Counted from the first letter of the stretch, positions 8,635 to 17,912 are shown. The stretch: DNA of 32,783 nucleotides from Akkermansia muciniphila (GCA_945906945.1 CAMDSZ010000007.1:1-32783), one strand, 5' to 3'. Notes: generated from the sequence alone by a model not told the origin. Numbers and translations are program-made.

Positions 8635-9807
8635 ATGCAGAAGAAGAAAATTATCGTAATGGGTTTCATGGCCGGCTGTCCGATCGCCGGCGTTCTCTGG
8701 CAGCACATCCATTACATCGTGGGTCTTCAGAGACTGGGGTATGATGTGTACTACATCGAAGACTCGGCGCGCCTGCCCTACGACCCCGTTGCGTATGAGG
8801 TGAACGAGAGCTACCGCTACGCGGCAAAGCTGATGGACACCCTCTCGAGGGAATTTGGATTTGAGGGGAAATGGGCCTACTGCGCGCGCTACATGAAGAA
8901 GCCCGAATGCGTGGGCATGTCGCTCCAAAAGGTGCGCGAACTCTACGTTGAAGCTGAGGCGATCCTCAACGTTTGCGGCGCACAGGAAATGAACGAGGAC
9001 CTGCTCAAATGCCAGCGTTTGATTTACGTCGAAAGCGACCCGGGCATGGAGCAGCTGCTCATTGATAACGCCGGTGGCAAGGTGCCCGAATATCTGCAGC
9101 GCCACCACACCCTCTTCACTTTCGGTGAACTCGTGGGGACCAAGGACTACATGGTCCCCAGTCATGGCGTGAGCTGGCTTCCCACACGGCAGCCCGTGGT
9201 CACGGACTTTTGGAAAACCGACGGCCCGACGCGTTCCAATGCGCGCTTCAGTTCCGTGGCGAACTGGAACACCAGCGGACGCAAGGACGTGGTCTGGAGG
9301 GGCAGCAACTACATCTGGAGCAAGTCGCTTGAGTTCCTAAAGTTCGTCGAAGCCCCCGTCCGGGCCGGCGAACCCTTCGAGCTAGCCACTGAGATCCTCG
9401 ACGAACACGCGCACAAGCGCTTCCTAGCAAACCGCTGGGAGTTTGCCGACTCGCGTCAGACCTCCATTGACTGGCACCAGTACCGGCGTTACTTGCAGGA
9501 GTCCAAAGGCGAATTCACCGTGGCAAAGGACCAGTACGTGCGCTTGAAGACTGGATGGTTCAGCGACCGCTCGGCGTGTTACCTCGCCGCCGGAAGGCCG
9601 GTGATCACCCAAGAGACCCAATTCACAAAGCTCTACGGTGGCAAAAAGGGACTCATCGCTTTTGAAACCCTCGAAGACATCGCCGAGGCGGTCAAATCGA
9701 TCAACGCCGACTACGCCGCGCACTGCAAGGCAGCTTATGAAATTGCTGTAGAGGAATTCGAAGCGACCAAAGTCATCAAATCCATGCTGGACCGGGCAGG
9801 AGTGTAG
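8635..9807 (+). CDS. Glycosyltransferase-like protein (GT-B/CgeB-like)
   Basis: MQKKKIIVMGFMAGCPIAGVLWQHIHYIVGLQRLGYDVYYIED, with C-terminal 'GWFSDRSACYLAAGRPVITQETQFTKLYGGKKGLIAFETLEDIAEAV' typical of GT-B glycosyltransferases. ATG at 8635 preferred over TTG at 8608. Confidence 0.7.
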   Translation: MQKKKIIVMGFMAGCPIAGVLWQHIHYIVGLQRLGYDVYYIEDSARLPYDPVAYEVNESYRYAAKLMDTLSREFGFEGKWAYCARYMKKPECVGMSLQKVRELYVEAEAILNVCGAQEMNEDLLKCQRLIYVESDPGMEQLLIDNAGGKVPEYLQRHHTLFTFGELVGTKDYMVPSHGVSWLPTRQPVVTDFWKTDGPTRSNARFSSVANWNTSGRKDVVWRGSNYIWSKSLEFLKFVEAPVRAGEPFELATEILDEHAHKRFLANRWEFADSRQTSIDWHQYRRYLQESKGEFTVAKDQYVRLKTGWFSDRSACYLAAGRPVITQETQFTKLYGGKKGLIAFETLEDIAEAVKSINADYAAHCKAAYEIAVEEFEATKVIKSMLDRAGV

Positions 9808-9916
9808 ACGCGCTTCCCCGGCATCCCGCCACGCGAACTTCCGAAGGTTTTCAGCCCCAAAATAGATCGATTCCAATTGGTCTGGTCCGGCGTTTTCATG
9901 CTAGCTTACAATCACC

Positions 9917-10585
9917 ATGCGCAAGAGTAACCTCTCAAAACTGGTCTTTGGAGCACTGCTGCTGCTCCTCGGTGTCGCCGTCTGGTACATCCTCAAGCCC
10001 GACCCAATCTCGACCGGCACCGCCTCTCGGATCCCTACGTCCGAGACAGCGCCGAGTCAGGCGCCGTCTGAACTCAACCTTTCCACTTCGAGACCCGGAC
10101 CTGATTTGGCCATCCCCGCCGATCGGCCGATGCCCACCGCGCCTTCCCCCACTGAGGATGGCATACCGGTTTGGGAACGAAAGATCGACGCAGCGCTCCG
10201 CTCGCAGGGCGAACACTCCGCAATCGCCCTCGGGCTTTTGTCCGAGGTCAACAGCATGCCTGCCGAGGGCCAGACCGCCGCCGCGCAGCATATTGTGAAC
10301 CTGATCGCAGATAAGGATTACCTCCAGATGCTGCCTTACATCAAAAACGCACGGCTCGACCACGGGTTCCAGGAAATCATTGTTGCTGAAAGCCTGAACC
10401 GCCCCGACCCCGTCAAACTCCCCATCCTGCTTGCAGCCGCGCGCGCTCCCGGCCATCCCATGGCCGAAACAGCGGTCTCGGTCCTCACCGTTCTTCTGGA
10501 CGTCAACCACGGTACCGATTGGGCGAAATGGGAGCAGTCGATCAAACAGTCCCTGGAAAGCGCAGCAAAGGAAGCACAACCCTGA
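9917..10585 (+). CDS. Hypothetical protein with N-terminal membrane anchor
   Basis: MRKSNLSKLVFGALLLLLGVAVWYIL TM segment, then a Pro/Ser/Thr-rich linker and helical domain. Confidence 0.6.
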   Translation: MRKSNLSKLVFGALLLLLGVAVWYILKPDPISTGTASRIPTSETAPSQAPSELNLSTSRPGPDLAIPADRPMPTAPSPTEDGIPVWERKIDAALRSQGEHSAIALGLLSEVNSMPAEGQTAAAQHIVNLIADKDYLQMLPYIKNARLDHGFQEIIVAESLNRPDPVKLPILLAAARAPGHPMAETAVSVLTVLLDVNHGTDWAKWEQSIKQSLESAAKEAQP

Positions 10586-10648
10586 GAAAATCTTGGAAAG
10601 CGATAAGAACGCTTTCTATGGGGCGCAGTCTCAGGCCACTCTGCAAAG

Positions 10649-11587
10649 GTGAAGCTGCTGCTTGTTGATGGTTACTACTACGCGTACCGATCCTTCCACG
10701 CCCTCCCCGGACTAACCAATCCAGCGGGAGAGCCCACAGGGGCCGTCTACGGCTTTCTAAAGTCGCTGCGCCGGATGCTCAAGGACCTTGCCCCCGCCCG
10801 CGCCGCAGTCGTGTGGGACGAAGGGCTACCCGAACGCCGCACCTCCCTGCAACCCGCCTACAAGGCGCAACGCGCTGAAATGCCGGAAACGCTCGAAGCG
10901 CAGCTGGAGTTGATGCGGGAAATGATCACCCTGCTGGGATTCAGCTCCGTGTCGCTTCCGAACACCGAGGCGGACGACCTGATGGCCTCCTACGCGCTGG
11001 CGGCCCGTGCCAAAGGCTGGGAGTGCGTCATCGCAACGGCAGACAAGGATCTATTCCAAATCGTCGCGTCCGACATCCGCGTGTATTCCACCAACAAAAC
11101 GGACTTGAAGACGCCGCAGGACGGTTACGCGCTGCTGGATGAAGATCGGGTTTTGGAAAAGTGGGGCGTACTGCCGCAACAACTCGGCGACATCCTCGCG
11201 ATTGTTGGCGATTCCGCAGACAACATTCCGGGCATTGCCGGCATCGGACCCAAAGGCGCAAGCGCATTGATTTCCAAGTGGGGTTCACTCACGGGAATTT
11301 ACGAAAACATCCAGTCAGTCGGCTCAGAGAAACTCATCGCAAAACTGGTGGGCGGACACACCCGCGTTTTTGAAAACCGCGAAATGGTGCGGCTCGATGA
11401 GGACTTGCCGCTACCAACGCCCATCGAGGAACTCCACATCGCGCCGATGTATGACACTTTGATTCCTGCGCTGGAACGCTGCGGCTTTAAATCATTGCGG
11501 CAGGAAATGCTCGAAGAAATGCAGCGCGTCTCCAAGCAGCCCGCAGTGGCCGCCGCCATTTTGCGGCAGGGTGATTTGTTCGGATAA
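10649..11587 (+). CDS. Stand-alone 5'-3' exonuclease (PolA N-terminal / flap endonuclease-like)
   Basis: LLLVDGYYYAYRSFHAL, NTEADDLMASYA, VIATADKDLFQIV and IVGDSADNIPGIAGIGPKGASALI motifs. GTG start. Confidence 0.9.
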   Translation: MKLLLVDGYYYAYRSFHALPGLTNPAGEPTGAVYGFLKSLRRMLKDLAPARAAVVWDEGLPERRTSLQPAYKAQRAEMPETLEAQLELMREMITLLGFSSVSLPNTEADDLMASYALAARAKGWECVIATADKDLFQIVASDIRVYSTNKTDLKTPQDGYALLDEDRVLEKWGVLPQQLGDILAIVGDSADNIPGIAGIGPKGASALISKWGSLTGIYENIQSVGSEKLIAKLVGGHTRVFENREMVRLDEDLPLPTPIEELHIAPMYDTLIPALERCGFKSLRQEMLEEMQRVSKQPAVAAAILRQGDLFG

Positions 11588-11605
11588 AACTGCAGGGGGC
11601 CCGCC

Positions 11606-12217
11606 GTGTTGATTTGCTTTCACAAGCCGTACGGAATTCTCTCGCAGTTCACACCCGAACAGGGAAGCCGGTGGGGAACGCTCGCGGAATTTGGCTTTCC
11701 GAAAAACGTCTATCCGATCGGGCGCCTTGACGCGGACAGCGAGGGACTGCTGCTGCTCAGCGATGAACCGCAATGGAACGCGCGGCTGCTGCATCCCGAC
11801 CGCGCGCATGTGCGCGAGTACTGGGCGCAAGTGGAACGCATCCCCTCAGAGCACTCGCTTCGGCAGCTCGAGACGGGCGTGACCATAGGAGGCCATCGCA
11901 CGCTGCCATGCCTCGCGGTGTTGCTTGACCCGCAGCCCGAAGTCGCTCCGCGCGACCCGCCAATCCGTGTGCGCAAGACCGTTGCGGACTGCTGGATCTC
12001 ACTCGAGCTGGTAGAGGGAAAATACCACCAAGTGCGCAAGATGACGGCTTCCATCGGCCATCCCACGCTCAGGCTCATCCGCGTGCGGATCGGCCAGCTG
12101 CGTCTCGCGGAGGTCGCCGGCGTAGGTTGCGGCACCTGGGTCGAGCTGGATGCCAGGGGACGTTCCGCGGTGCAGTCCCACGAGCGTCGCGATGATCACG
12201 CGCGGCATACGCGCTGA
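11606..12217 (+). CDS. Pseudouridine synthase, RsuA/RluE family
   Basis: FHKPYGILSQFT, GRLDADSEGLLLLSDE and EGKYHQVRKMTASIGHPTLRLIRVRIG motifs. Confidence 0.9.
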   Translation: MLICFHKPYGILSQFTPEQGSRWGTLAEFGFPKNVYPIGRLDADSEGLLLLSDEPQWNARLLHPDRAHVREYWAQVERIPSEHSLRQLETGVTIGGHRTLPCLAVLLDPQPEVAPRDPPIRVRKTVADCWISLELVEGKYHQVRKMTASIGHPTLRLIRVRIGQLRLAEVAGVGCGTWVELDARGRSAVQSHERRDDHARHTR

Positions 12218-12236
12218 CCCGGGGCCGCGAACAATA

Positions 12237-13121
12237 TTACGAGCCGGGCAAGGAGGCGGGCGAAGAAGCGGGCATATCGCGGATTCGATCCGCGCCGCTG
12301 TAGATATTGAACCGCCCCTCCCTCAAAAACCCGATCAGCGTCATCCCGAAATCGAGCGCGCATTCGACAGCGAGACTAGAGGGCGCTCCCACCGCAGCCA
12401 CCACTTGGATCCCTGCAAGCGCGGCTTTTTGAATCAACTCAAAGCAGGCTCTGCCGCTTAAAAACAGAATATGACTTTGCAGAGGCAGCCAGCCCTTCGA
12501 AAGCGACACCCCCACCAATTTGTCCACCGCGTTGTGGCGTCCGATGTCTTCCTGAACCAGCAGCAGCTTTCCTTCCACATCAAAAAGCGCCGCCGCATGC
12601 AGCCCTCCCGTGGCCCCAAATACTCGCTGCTCACTGAACACCGTATTGCTGAGCGGAGACAACACGGCCGCCGAAATTTGAAGCGTTGGACCGCCGCTTG
12701 GAACCACACAATGAGAACGCACCGCTTCAATACTCGCCTTGCCACACACCCCGCAACTCGAGCTGATGAACGAATGTCGTTGAAACAAATGCGGTGCGAG
12801 TCGGACCGCTTCATCCAACTCCACCTTCACAAGATTGCCCGACTGCTCCGGTCTCTGCACATTTTCACAATGACGAATGGATGACACATCGCTTATCGCC
12901 CTGATCACTCCCTCGGTGAACAAAAACCCCAGCGCGAGATTTAAATCGTTACCCGGGGTTCGCATCGTCACGGCCAGCTCGCGCGTTTCACGACCGGCAT
13001 CGGTTGAATAGCCGAGTTGAATCCCAAGCGGCTCTTCAGACGCCACCAAATCATCCTCCTCGACCACTTTGGTCGCGGTGACTCGCAGAATCTGAAAGGC
13101 CTGCACAGGTGGTTTTGTCAT
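12237..13121 (-). CDS. fdhD: Formate dehydrogenase accessory sulfurtransferase FdhD
   Basis: EEPLGIQLGY, MRTPGNDLNLALGFLFTEGVI, SSCGVCGKASIEAV (FdhD CxxC) and EDIGRHNAVDKLVG motifs. Internal ATG at 13121 preferred over the track start 13238. Confidence 0.92.
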   Translation of the reverse strand: MTKPPVQAFQILRVTATKVVEEDDLVASEEPLGIQLGYSTDAGRETRELAVTMRTPGNDLNLALGFLFTEGVIRAISDVSSIRHCENVQRPEQSGNLVKVELDEAVRLAPHLFQRHSFISSSCGVCGKASIEAVRSHCVVPSGGPTLQISAAVLSPLSNTVFSEQRVFGATGGLHAAALFDVEGKLLLVQEDIGRHNAVDKLVGVSLSKGWLPLQSHILFLSGRACFELIQKAALAGIQVVAAVGAPSSLAVECALDFGMTLIGFLREGRFNIYSGADRIRDMPASSPASLPGS

Positions 13122-13342
13122 TTTGCTCACAGATGCTTCGCCAAGCGCGCCCATAAAACGAGTGAAAACCCGTTGCCGAGCCGTCCGCCGGACCCTTCCA
13201 CGCACCCGTCTTATCTGCGTGCTTGAAATCCCGCCCAAATCAGAGTCTGGATAGCCACTGAACCAACGGTGTCGGACGATAGAAGTATCAAACAGACGCT
13301 CCGCGGCCTGAACCTATCCTTCACTTTACTTATTTCTATCCG

Positions 13343-14710
13343 ATGGTTTTTCTCGAGCGTTCATCCACTGTGGCCGGCCCCGAGTTTTCGCGTTGGATGA
13401 CGCCTCCAGCCGCCATCGCCGTGCACATGTGCATCGGCGAGGTTTACGGATTCAGCGTATTCAACGCGCCACTCACCAAAATCCTTGGCGTCACCCAGTC
13501 GCTGCCCGGCCAGGACTGGACCATCCCGCAGGTGGGCTGGATTTACTCAATCGCGCTATTCATGCTCGGGATCTCGGCGGCGACTTTTGGAAAATGGGTC
13601 GAAAAAAGCGGGCCGAGAAAGAGTATGGTCGCAAGCATGCTTTGTTTCTGCGGCGGCCTGCTGATTGCAGCCCTCGGCGTGCAACTCCACCGCATCGAAC
13701 TGCTGTACCTCGGCTACGGGGTTTTGGGAGGGATTGGCCTGGGCATCGGTTACATCGCTCCGGTTTCAACGCTGATGAAATGGTTTCCAGACCGCCCGGG
13801 CATGGCGACCGGGATGGCAATCATGGGCTTTGGAGGCGGGGCGCTCCTTGGGGCGCCGCTTGGGGTGCAGCTGATGGACCATTTTAAGACGCCCGCCTCC
13901 GTCGGCGTGGCGGGCGCGTTCGCAACCATGGCGGCGCTTTACGCCATTTCCATGCTTTTCGGCGCCTGGATCGTGCGCGTGCCGGCTGAAGGCTGGAAGC
14001 CAGCAGGCTGGGAAGAAAGCCTCCAGAACCACACCAAAGCGGCTGTCCAAGTCAGCGTCGATGTAGCGTGGAAGACACCTCAGTTCTGGCTGCTTTGGGT
14101 GGTGCTCTGCATGAACGTGAGCGCAGGCATCGGCATCCTTGGGCAGGCCTCGCTCATGTGTCAGGACATGTTCGGCGTGGGCGCTGCTATCGGAGGGGGG
14201 TTCGCCGGATTGCTTTCAATCTTCAACATGGGGGGCCGCTTCCTGTGGTCGTCCCTCTCGGATCGCATCGGCAGGCGCGCCGTGTACAGCGTGTTTTTCA
14301 TCGCAGGCGGCGCCCTGTATTGCACGGTGCCGCTGACGCAGCGTGCGGGGGCGCAGGGCTGGTTTGTGGCGGTCACCGCGCTGATCATCTCGATGTACGG
14401 CGGCGGGTTTGCGACGATTCCCGCGTACCTGCGGGACCTGTTCGGCACGATGCAGGTGGGTGCCATCCACGGGCGTCTGATCACCGCCTGGTCGATCGCC
14501 GCGGTGATCGGGCCCTCTCTGATCAACTATATCTCCGATGCCCAGAAGAAGGCGGGTGTTCCAGCAGCAGAGGCCTATAATCTGACAATGTACATCGTGG
14601 CGGGCATGCTGGTCGTTGGATTGATCGCAAACCGTCTGGTGCGCCCGGTCGATCCACGCTTTCATCATCACCCATCCGATGAAGCGGATTGCTCCGCGAA
14701 AAATTCATGA
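13343..14710 (+). CDS. MFS transporter, OFA (oxalate/formate antiporter-like) family
   Basis: 455 aa, 12 TM-like segments. 'AIAVHMCIGEVYGFSVFNAPLTKILG', 'GGIGLGIGYIAPVSTLMKWFPDRPGMATGMAIMGFGGGALLGAPL' typical of the OxlT/OFA family. Confidence 0.9.
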   Translation: MVFLERSSTVAGPEFSRWMTPPAAIAVHMCIGEVYGFSVFNAPLTKILGVTQSLPGQDWTIPQVGWIYSIALFMLGISAATFGKWVEKSGPRKSMVASMLCFCGGLLIAALGVQLHRIELLYLGYGVLGGIGLGIGYIAPVSTLMKWFPDRPGMATGMAIMGFGGGALLGAPLGVQLMDHFKTPASVGVAGAFATMAALYAISMLFGAWIVRVPAEGWKPAGWEESLQNHTKAAVQVSVDVAWKTPQFWLLWVVLCMNVSAGIGILGQASLMCQDMFGVGAAIGGGFAGLLSIFNMGGRFLWSSLSDRIGRRAVYSVFFIAGGALYCTVPLTQRAGAQGWFVAVTALIISMYGGGFATIPAYLRDLFGTMQVGAIHGRLITAWSIAAVIGPSLINYISDAQKKAGVPAAEAYNLTMYIVAGMLVVGLIANRLVRPVDPRFHHHPSDEADCSAKNS

Positions 14711-14853
14711 GAACCGTTCAACTGCTTGTCGCGTGGCTGTGGATTGCGCTCCCGCTTTCGTGGGGCGTGTATAATTCGGCGCTGAAGGCGCTGCCTCTTT
14801 TCGCCGTGAAGCCAGCGCCAGCCGCTGCTCCAGCAACGTCGCCGGTGAAATGA
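14707..14853 (+). CDS. Small membrane protein (MFS transporter small-subunit-like)
   Basis: Manual translation: MRTVQLLVAWLWIALPLSWGVYNSALKALPLFAVKPAPAAAPATSPVK* (48 aa). Start overlaps the MFS stop (ATGA). Missed by the ORF track (<60 aa). Confidence 0.8.
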   Translation: MRTVQLLVAWLWIALPLSWGVYNSALKALPLFAVKPAPAAAPATSPVK

Positions 14854-14905
14854 CCTCACACACCAGTGGGCCATCGCCCAGCCACCCTCCGACTGTCCAG
14901 ACGCC

Positions 14906-16039
14906 ATGATGCGCCTTGCCCTCAAGATGCTGTTCGGCGACCGTGCCAAATATGCGATGCTGGTGTGCGGCCTCACGTTCTGCGCGCTCCTGATGACGCA
15001 GCAGACCTCGGTGTTCTGCGGGCTGCTGCTGTGGACCACAGCCACCGTGCGAAACGTGCGGGTGCCGATCTGGGTCGCAGACGCAAAGGTGGAGCAGGTG
15101 AACGAGGTTGTGCCCCTGCGGGAAATTGACCTGCAGCGAGTGCGCTCCGTTGATGATGTGCAGTGGGCGGTGCCCCTGTTTTGGAGCATCCTGCAGGCCC
15201 GCCTGCCGGATGGCACCTTCCAAGCCGTCCAGCTCACAGGGCTCGACAGCGCGACACTCGTAGGACGACCCGGGCACATCAGGGAGGGAAACATTGAGGA
15301 CCTGCGACTGCCAAACGCCGTCATTGTCGACCAGGTCGCCATATCAAAATTCCGCAAACGCGGCATCGAGCTGCATGTGGGATCCACTTTCGAGATCAAT
15401 GACAAGGAAGCGCGTGTCGTCGCAATCTGTGAGACCGAGCGCTCTTTTTTAGGGCAGCCCTACGTTTTCACCACCTATTCCCGGGCGCTCGAATACTCGC
15501 CGCCGCAACGAAAACTTCTGTCCTTCATTCTCGTTCAGCCAAAGCCGGACGCGGATGTTCCATTGCTGCTTGAGCGCATTGGCAGCCTTGGCGGATTGCG
15601 CGCGTTTTCCTCCGACGACTTCGCACGGCGCACGATCGAGTGGTATTTTAAAAACACCGGGATCCCGATTTCGTTCGGAACCGTGGTGCTCATGGGAATC
15701 ATCGTCGGCATCGCGATCGCGGGCCAGACGTTCTATCTTTTTATTCATGAAAACATCCGCTTCATGGCCGCCCTCAAAGCGATGGGCGCAGGCCGCTTTC
15801 TGTTAATCCGCATGGTGACACTCCAGGCTTTCACCGTCGGATTTACCGGATACGGCCTCGGCGTGGGACTCGCCGCGGGCTTTGGGAACGCGGTGCTCAA
15901 AAAGGGCGAGCCGCCTTTTTACATGCCGTGGCAGGTACTGGTGTTTTCGGGTGCCGTGATCTTGTTAATCTGCATTATTTCGGCGCTGGTAGGCGTAATC
16001 AAAGTGATCCGTGCCGAGGCTGCCATGGTGTTCAAGTAA
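14906..16039 (+). CDS. ABC transporter permease, FtsX/MacB/DevC-like
   Basis: N-terminal TM, large periplasmic domain and C-terminal three-TM FtsX-like block (FGTVVLMGIIVGIAIAGQTFYLFIHENIRFMAALKAMGA). Confidence 0.85.
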   Translation: MMRLALKMLFGDRAKYAMLVCGLTFCALLMTQQTSVFCGLLLWTTATVRNVRVPIWVADAKVEQVNEVVPLREIDLQRVRSVDDVQWAVPLFWSILQARLPDGTFQAVQLTGLDSATLVGRPGHIREGNIEDLRLPNAVIVDQVAISKFRKRGIELHVGSTFEINDKEARVVAICETERSFLGQPYVFTTYSRALEYSPPQRKLLSFILVQPKPDADVPLLLERIGSLGGLRAFSSDDFARRTIEWYFKNTGIPISFGTVVLMGIIVGIAIAGQTFYLFIHENIRFMAALKAMGAGRFLLIRMVTLQAFTVGFTGYGLGVGLAAGFGNAVLKKGEPPFYMPWQVLVFSGAVILLICIISALVGVIKVIRAEAAMVFK

Positions 16040-16073
16040 GCCCGGTCCACTTGATCCACATTGTCTTTCGAAC

Positions 16074-16802
16074 ATGTCCGCCCTTAATGAAATGGAAAAT
16101 GCCGTCACCACCAAGTCGTTGTTAAAAACGTACGGACGCGGGGAAGGAATGGTGCATGCGCTCAAGGGCGTCAATTTCGAGGCGCGCTACGGCGAGTTCA
16201 TGATGATTGTCGGGCCGTCCGGCTGTGGCAAAACAACGCTTCTGAGCGTCATATGCGGGACGCTGGATTTCGAGGAGGGATCCGTGTCCGTGTTCGGCCG
16301 GGACCTCGCGTCCATGAGCCGGTCGCAGCTCACGGCTTTCCGTCGGGATAACATCGGCTTCGTGTTTCAGCAGTTTAACCTAATTCCCACCTGGAACGCG
16401 CTGGAGAACGTTTCCGTACCGTTGCTGCTACAGGGCAAGTCGCGAGCGAACGCTGAACGCGAATCGATCGCATTGATGGAAACGATGGGGATCGGCGACA
16501 AACTGAAGTCTTTGCCCTCGGAGCTTTCCGGCGGCCAGCAGCAGCGCGTGGCGATCGCAAGGGCGCTGGTGCACCGGCCGCGGCTACTGATTTGCGATGA
16601 ACCAACCGCGGCGTTGGATGCGGTTTCCGGCCGGAAGGTCTTGGAGCTTCTAAAAGAGACCGCCTGCAGCCCGGACCGCTGCGTGATCGTGGTCACGCAC
16701 GATAGCCGCATCTTTTCATTCGCCGATCGCATTACCGAGATGGAGGATGGTCACATGAAGGCCGTTCACCAAGCAGGCCAGTATCACGCTTCTTATGTTT
16801 AA
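16074..16802 (+). CDS. ABC transporter ATP-binding protein (LolD/MacB/DevA-like)
   Basis: GPSGCGKTTLLSVICG, LSGGQQQRVAIARALVHRPRLLICDEPTAALD. Confidence 0.92.
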   Translation: MSALNEMENAVTTKSLLKTYGRGEGMVHALKGVNFEARYGEFMMIVGPSGCGKTTLLSVICGTLDFEEGSVSVFGRDLASMSRSQLTAFRRDNIGFVFQQFNLIPTWNALENVSVPLLLQGKSRANAERESIALMETMGIGDKLKSLPSELSGGQQQRVAIARALVHRPRLLICDEPTAALDAVSGRKVLELLKETACSPDRCVIVVTHDSRIFSFADRITEMEDGHMKAVHQAGQYHASYV

Positions 16803-17718
16803 ATACTTTTCATTGCTCGTCGCGCTGGCGGGAATCGGTCTTTCGGTATCGCTCGTCCAGCGTCAGAAAATAGTGCCGCCAGTGCCGCCGCCTCTCACAG
16901 AACCTTCCGCGGCGCCTTATGCGCAGTCCATCGGGGCGCGCGGCCTTGTCGAAAGCATCAACGAGAATGTGCGAATCGCACCATCCGTGGCAGGTCTTGT
17001 GAGTGTGGTTCCAATAAAGGTAGGGGACGAAGTAAAAGCCGGGGATTTGCTGATGCAGCAGGACACGCGCGACGCGGACGCGCAGGTGGCTGTGCAGGCG
17101 GCGAACCTCGCCTCCATCCAGGCGTCGATTCTTGAGGCGGAGGTGGCGCTAGCGGACCGGCAGGATCAGTTCAACCGCATCGAGCAACTGGGCGAGAATC
17201 GCGTGGTCAGCGTGGATGAGAAACAGCGCACCGTCTTCGCCCTGCGTGCAGCAAAAACCAAGGTGGAATCACGCCGGGCGGACCTGGCGGCGGCCGAAGC
17301 CCTGCTGGCTCGTGCCAAAGTGCAACGCGAGTTGCTTCTGGTGCGCGCGCCCCGCGATGGCACCATTCTACAAGTGAACATTCGCGCCGGTGAATACACG
17401 GAGCCGCGCGCTTCAGAGCCCCCGATTCTGCTGGGACAAACCCGCGGGTTTCAACTGCGCGCCGACGTCGACGAGGACAATGCGCCCCGAGTGAAGTCCG
17501 GATGCGAAGCAGTGGCCTTCATCAAGGGGCAGCGTGCAAACGCGATTGAACTCAAGTTTGTCCGAATTGAGCCCTATATTTTGCCGAAACGTTCTCTTTC
17601 GGGTGAGAGCAGCGAACGGGTGGATACTCGCGTTCTGCAGGTCATCTTCTGCTTCGAGCGCCCTGAGACCCCGGTGTACGTGGGCCAGCAGATGGATGTC
17701 TTTCTGAAAGCAGACTAA
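16795..17718 (+). CDS. HlyD-family periplasmic adaptor (membrane fusion protein)
   Basis: N-terminal TM, lipoyl-like halves (GLVSVVPIKVGDEVKAGDLLMQQDTRDAD ... VRAPRDGTILQVNIRAGEY) around a coiled-coil hairpin. Start overlaps the ATPase gene end. Confidence 0.9.
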   Translation: MFKYFSLLVALAGIGLSVSLVQRQKIVPPVPPPLTEPSAAPYAQSIGARGLVESINENVRIAPSVAGLVSVVPIKVGDEVKAGDLLMQQDTRDADAQVAVQAANLASIQASILEAEVALADRQDQFNRIEQLGENRVVSVDEKQRTVFALRAAKTKVESRRADLAAAEALLARAKVQRELLLVRAPRDGTILQVNIRAGEYTEPRASEPPILLGQTRGFQLRADVDEDNAPRVKSGCEAVAFIKGQRANAIELKFVRIEPYILPKRSLSGESSERVDTRVLQVIFCFERPETPVYVGQQMDVFLKAD

Positions 17719-17748
17719 TCGGTAGAAGAGGCTAAAGATCTCGATCCC

Positions 17749-17912
17749 TCGACACCCTCCCCTGGGACCGCGCAGCCCCAGCTGCGCACAGACGCGGATT
17801 GCACCAAGGAGGTGACGAGGCAGCGAAAGGGGCTAAGGGGGGCAAGACATCCGGATGTAAGGCCGCGTGAGCGCAGCTGGTGCTGCGCGCCCCCAGGGGG
17901 GAGGCCGTAATT
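17749..17912 (+). repeat. Dispersed intergenic repeat, copy B
   Basis: Left ccctgggaccgcgcagccccagctgcgc (17760-17787) identical to copy A. Right gcgcagctggtgctgcgcgcccccaggg (17871-17898) 25/28 complementary. Core gattgcaccaaggaggtg (17797-17814). Confidence 0.85.

Noticed and set aside
8509-9165. 218-aa minus-strand ORF opposite the GT-like gene
   Set aside because: Shadow ORF with no family features.
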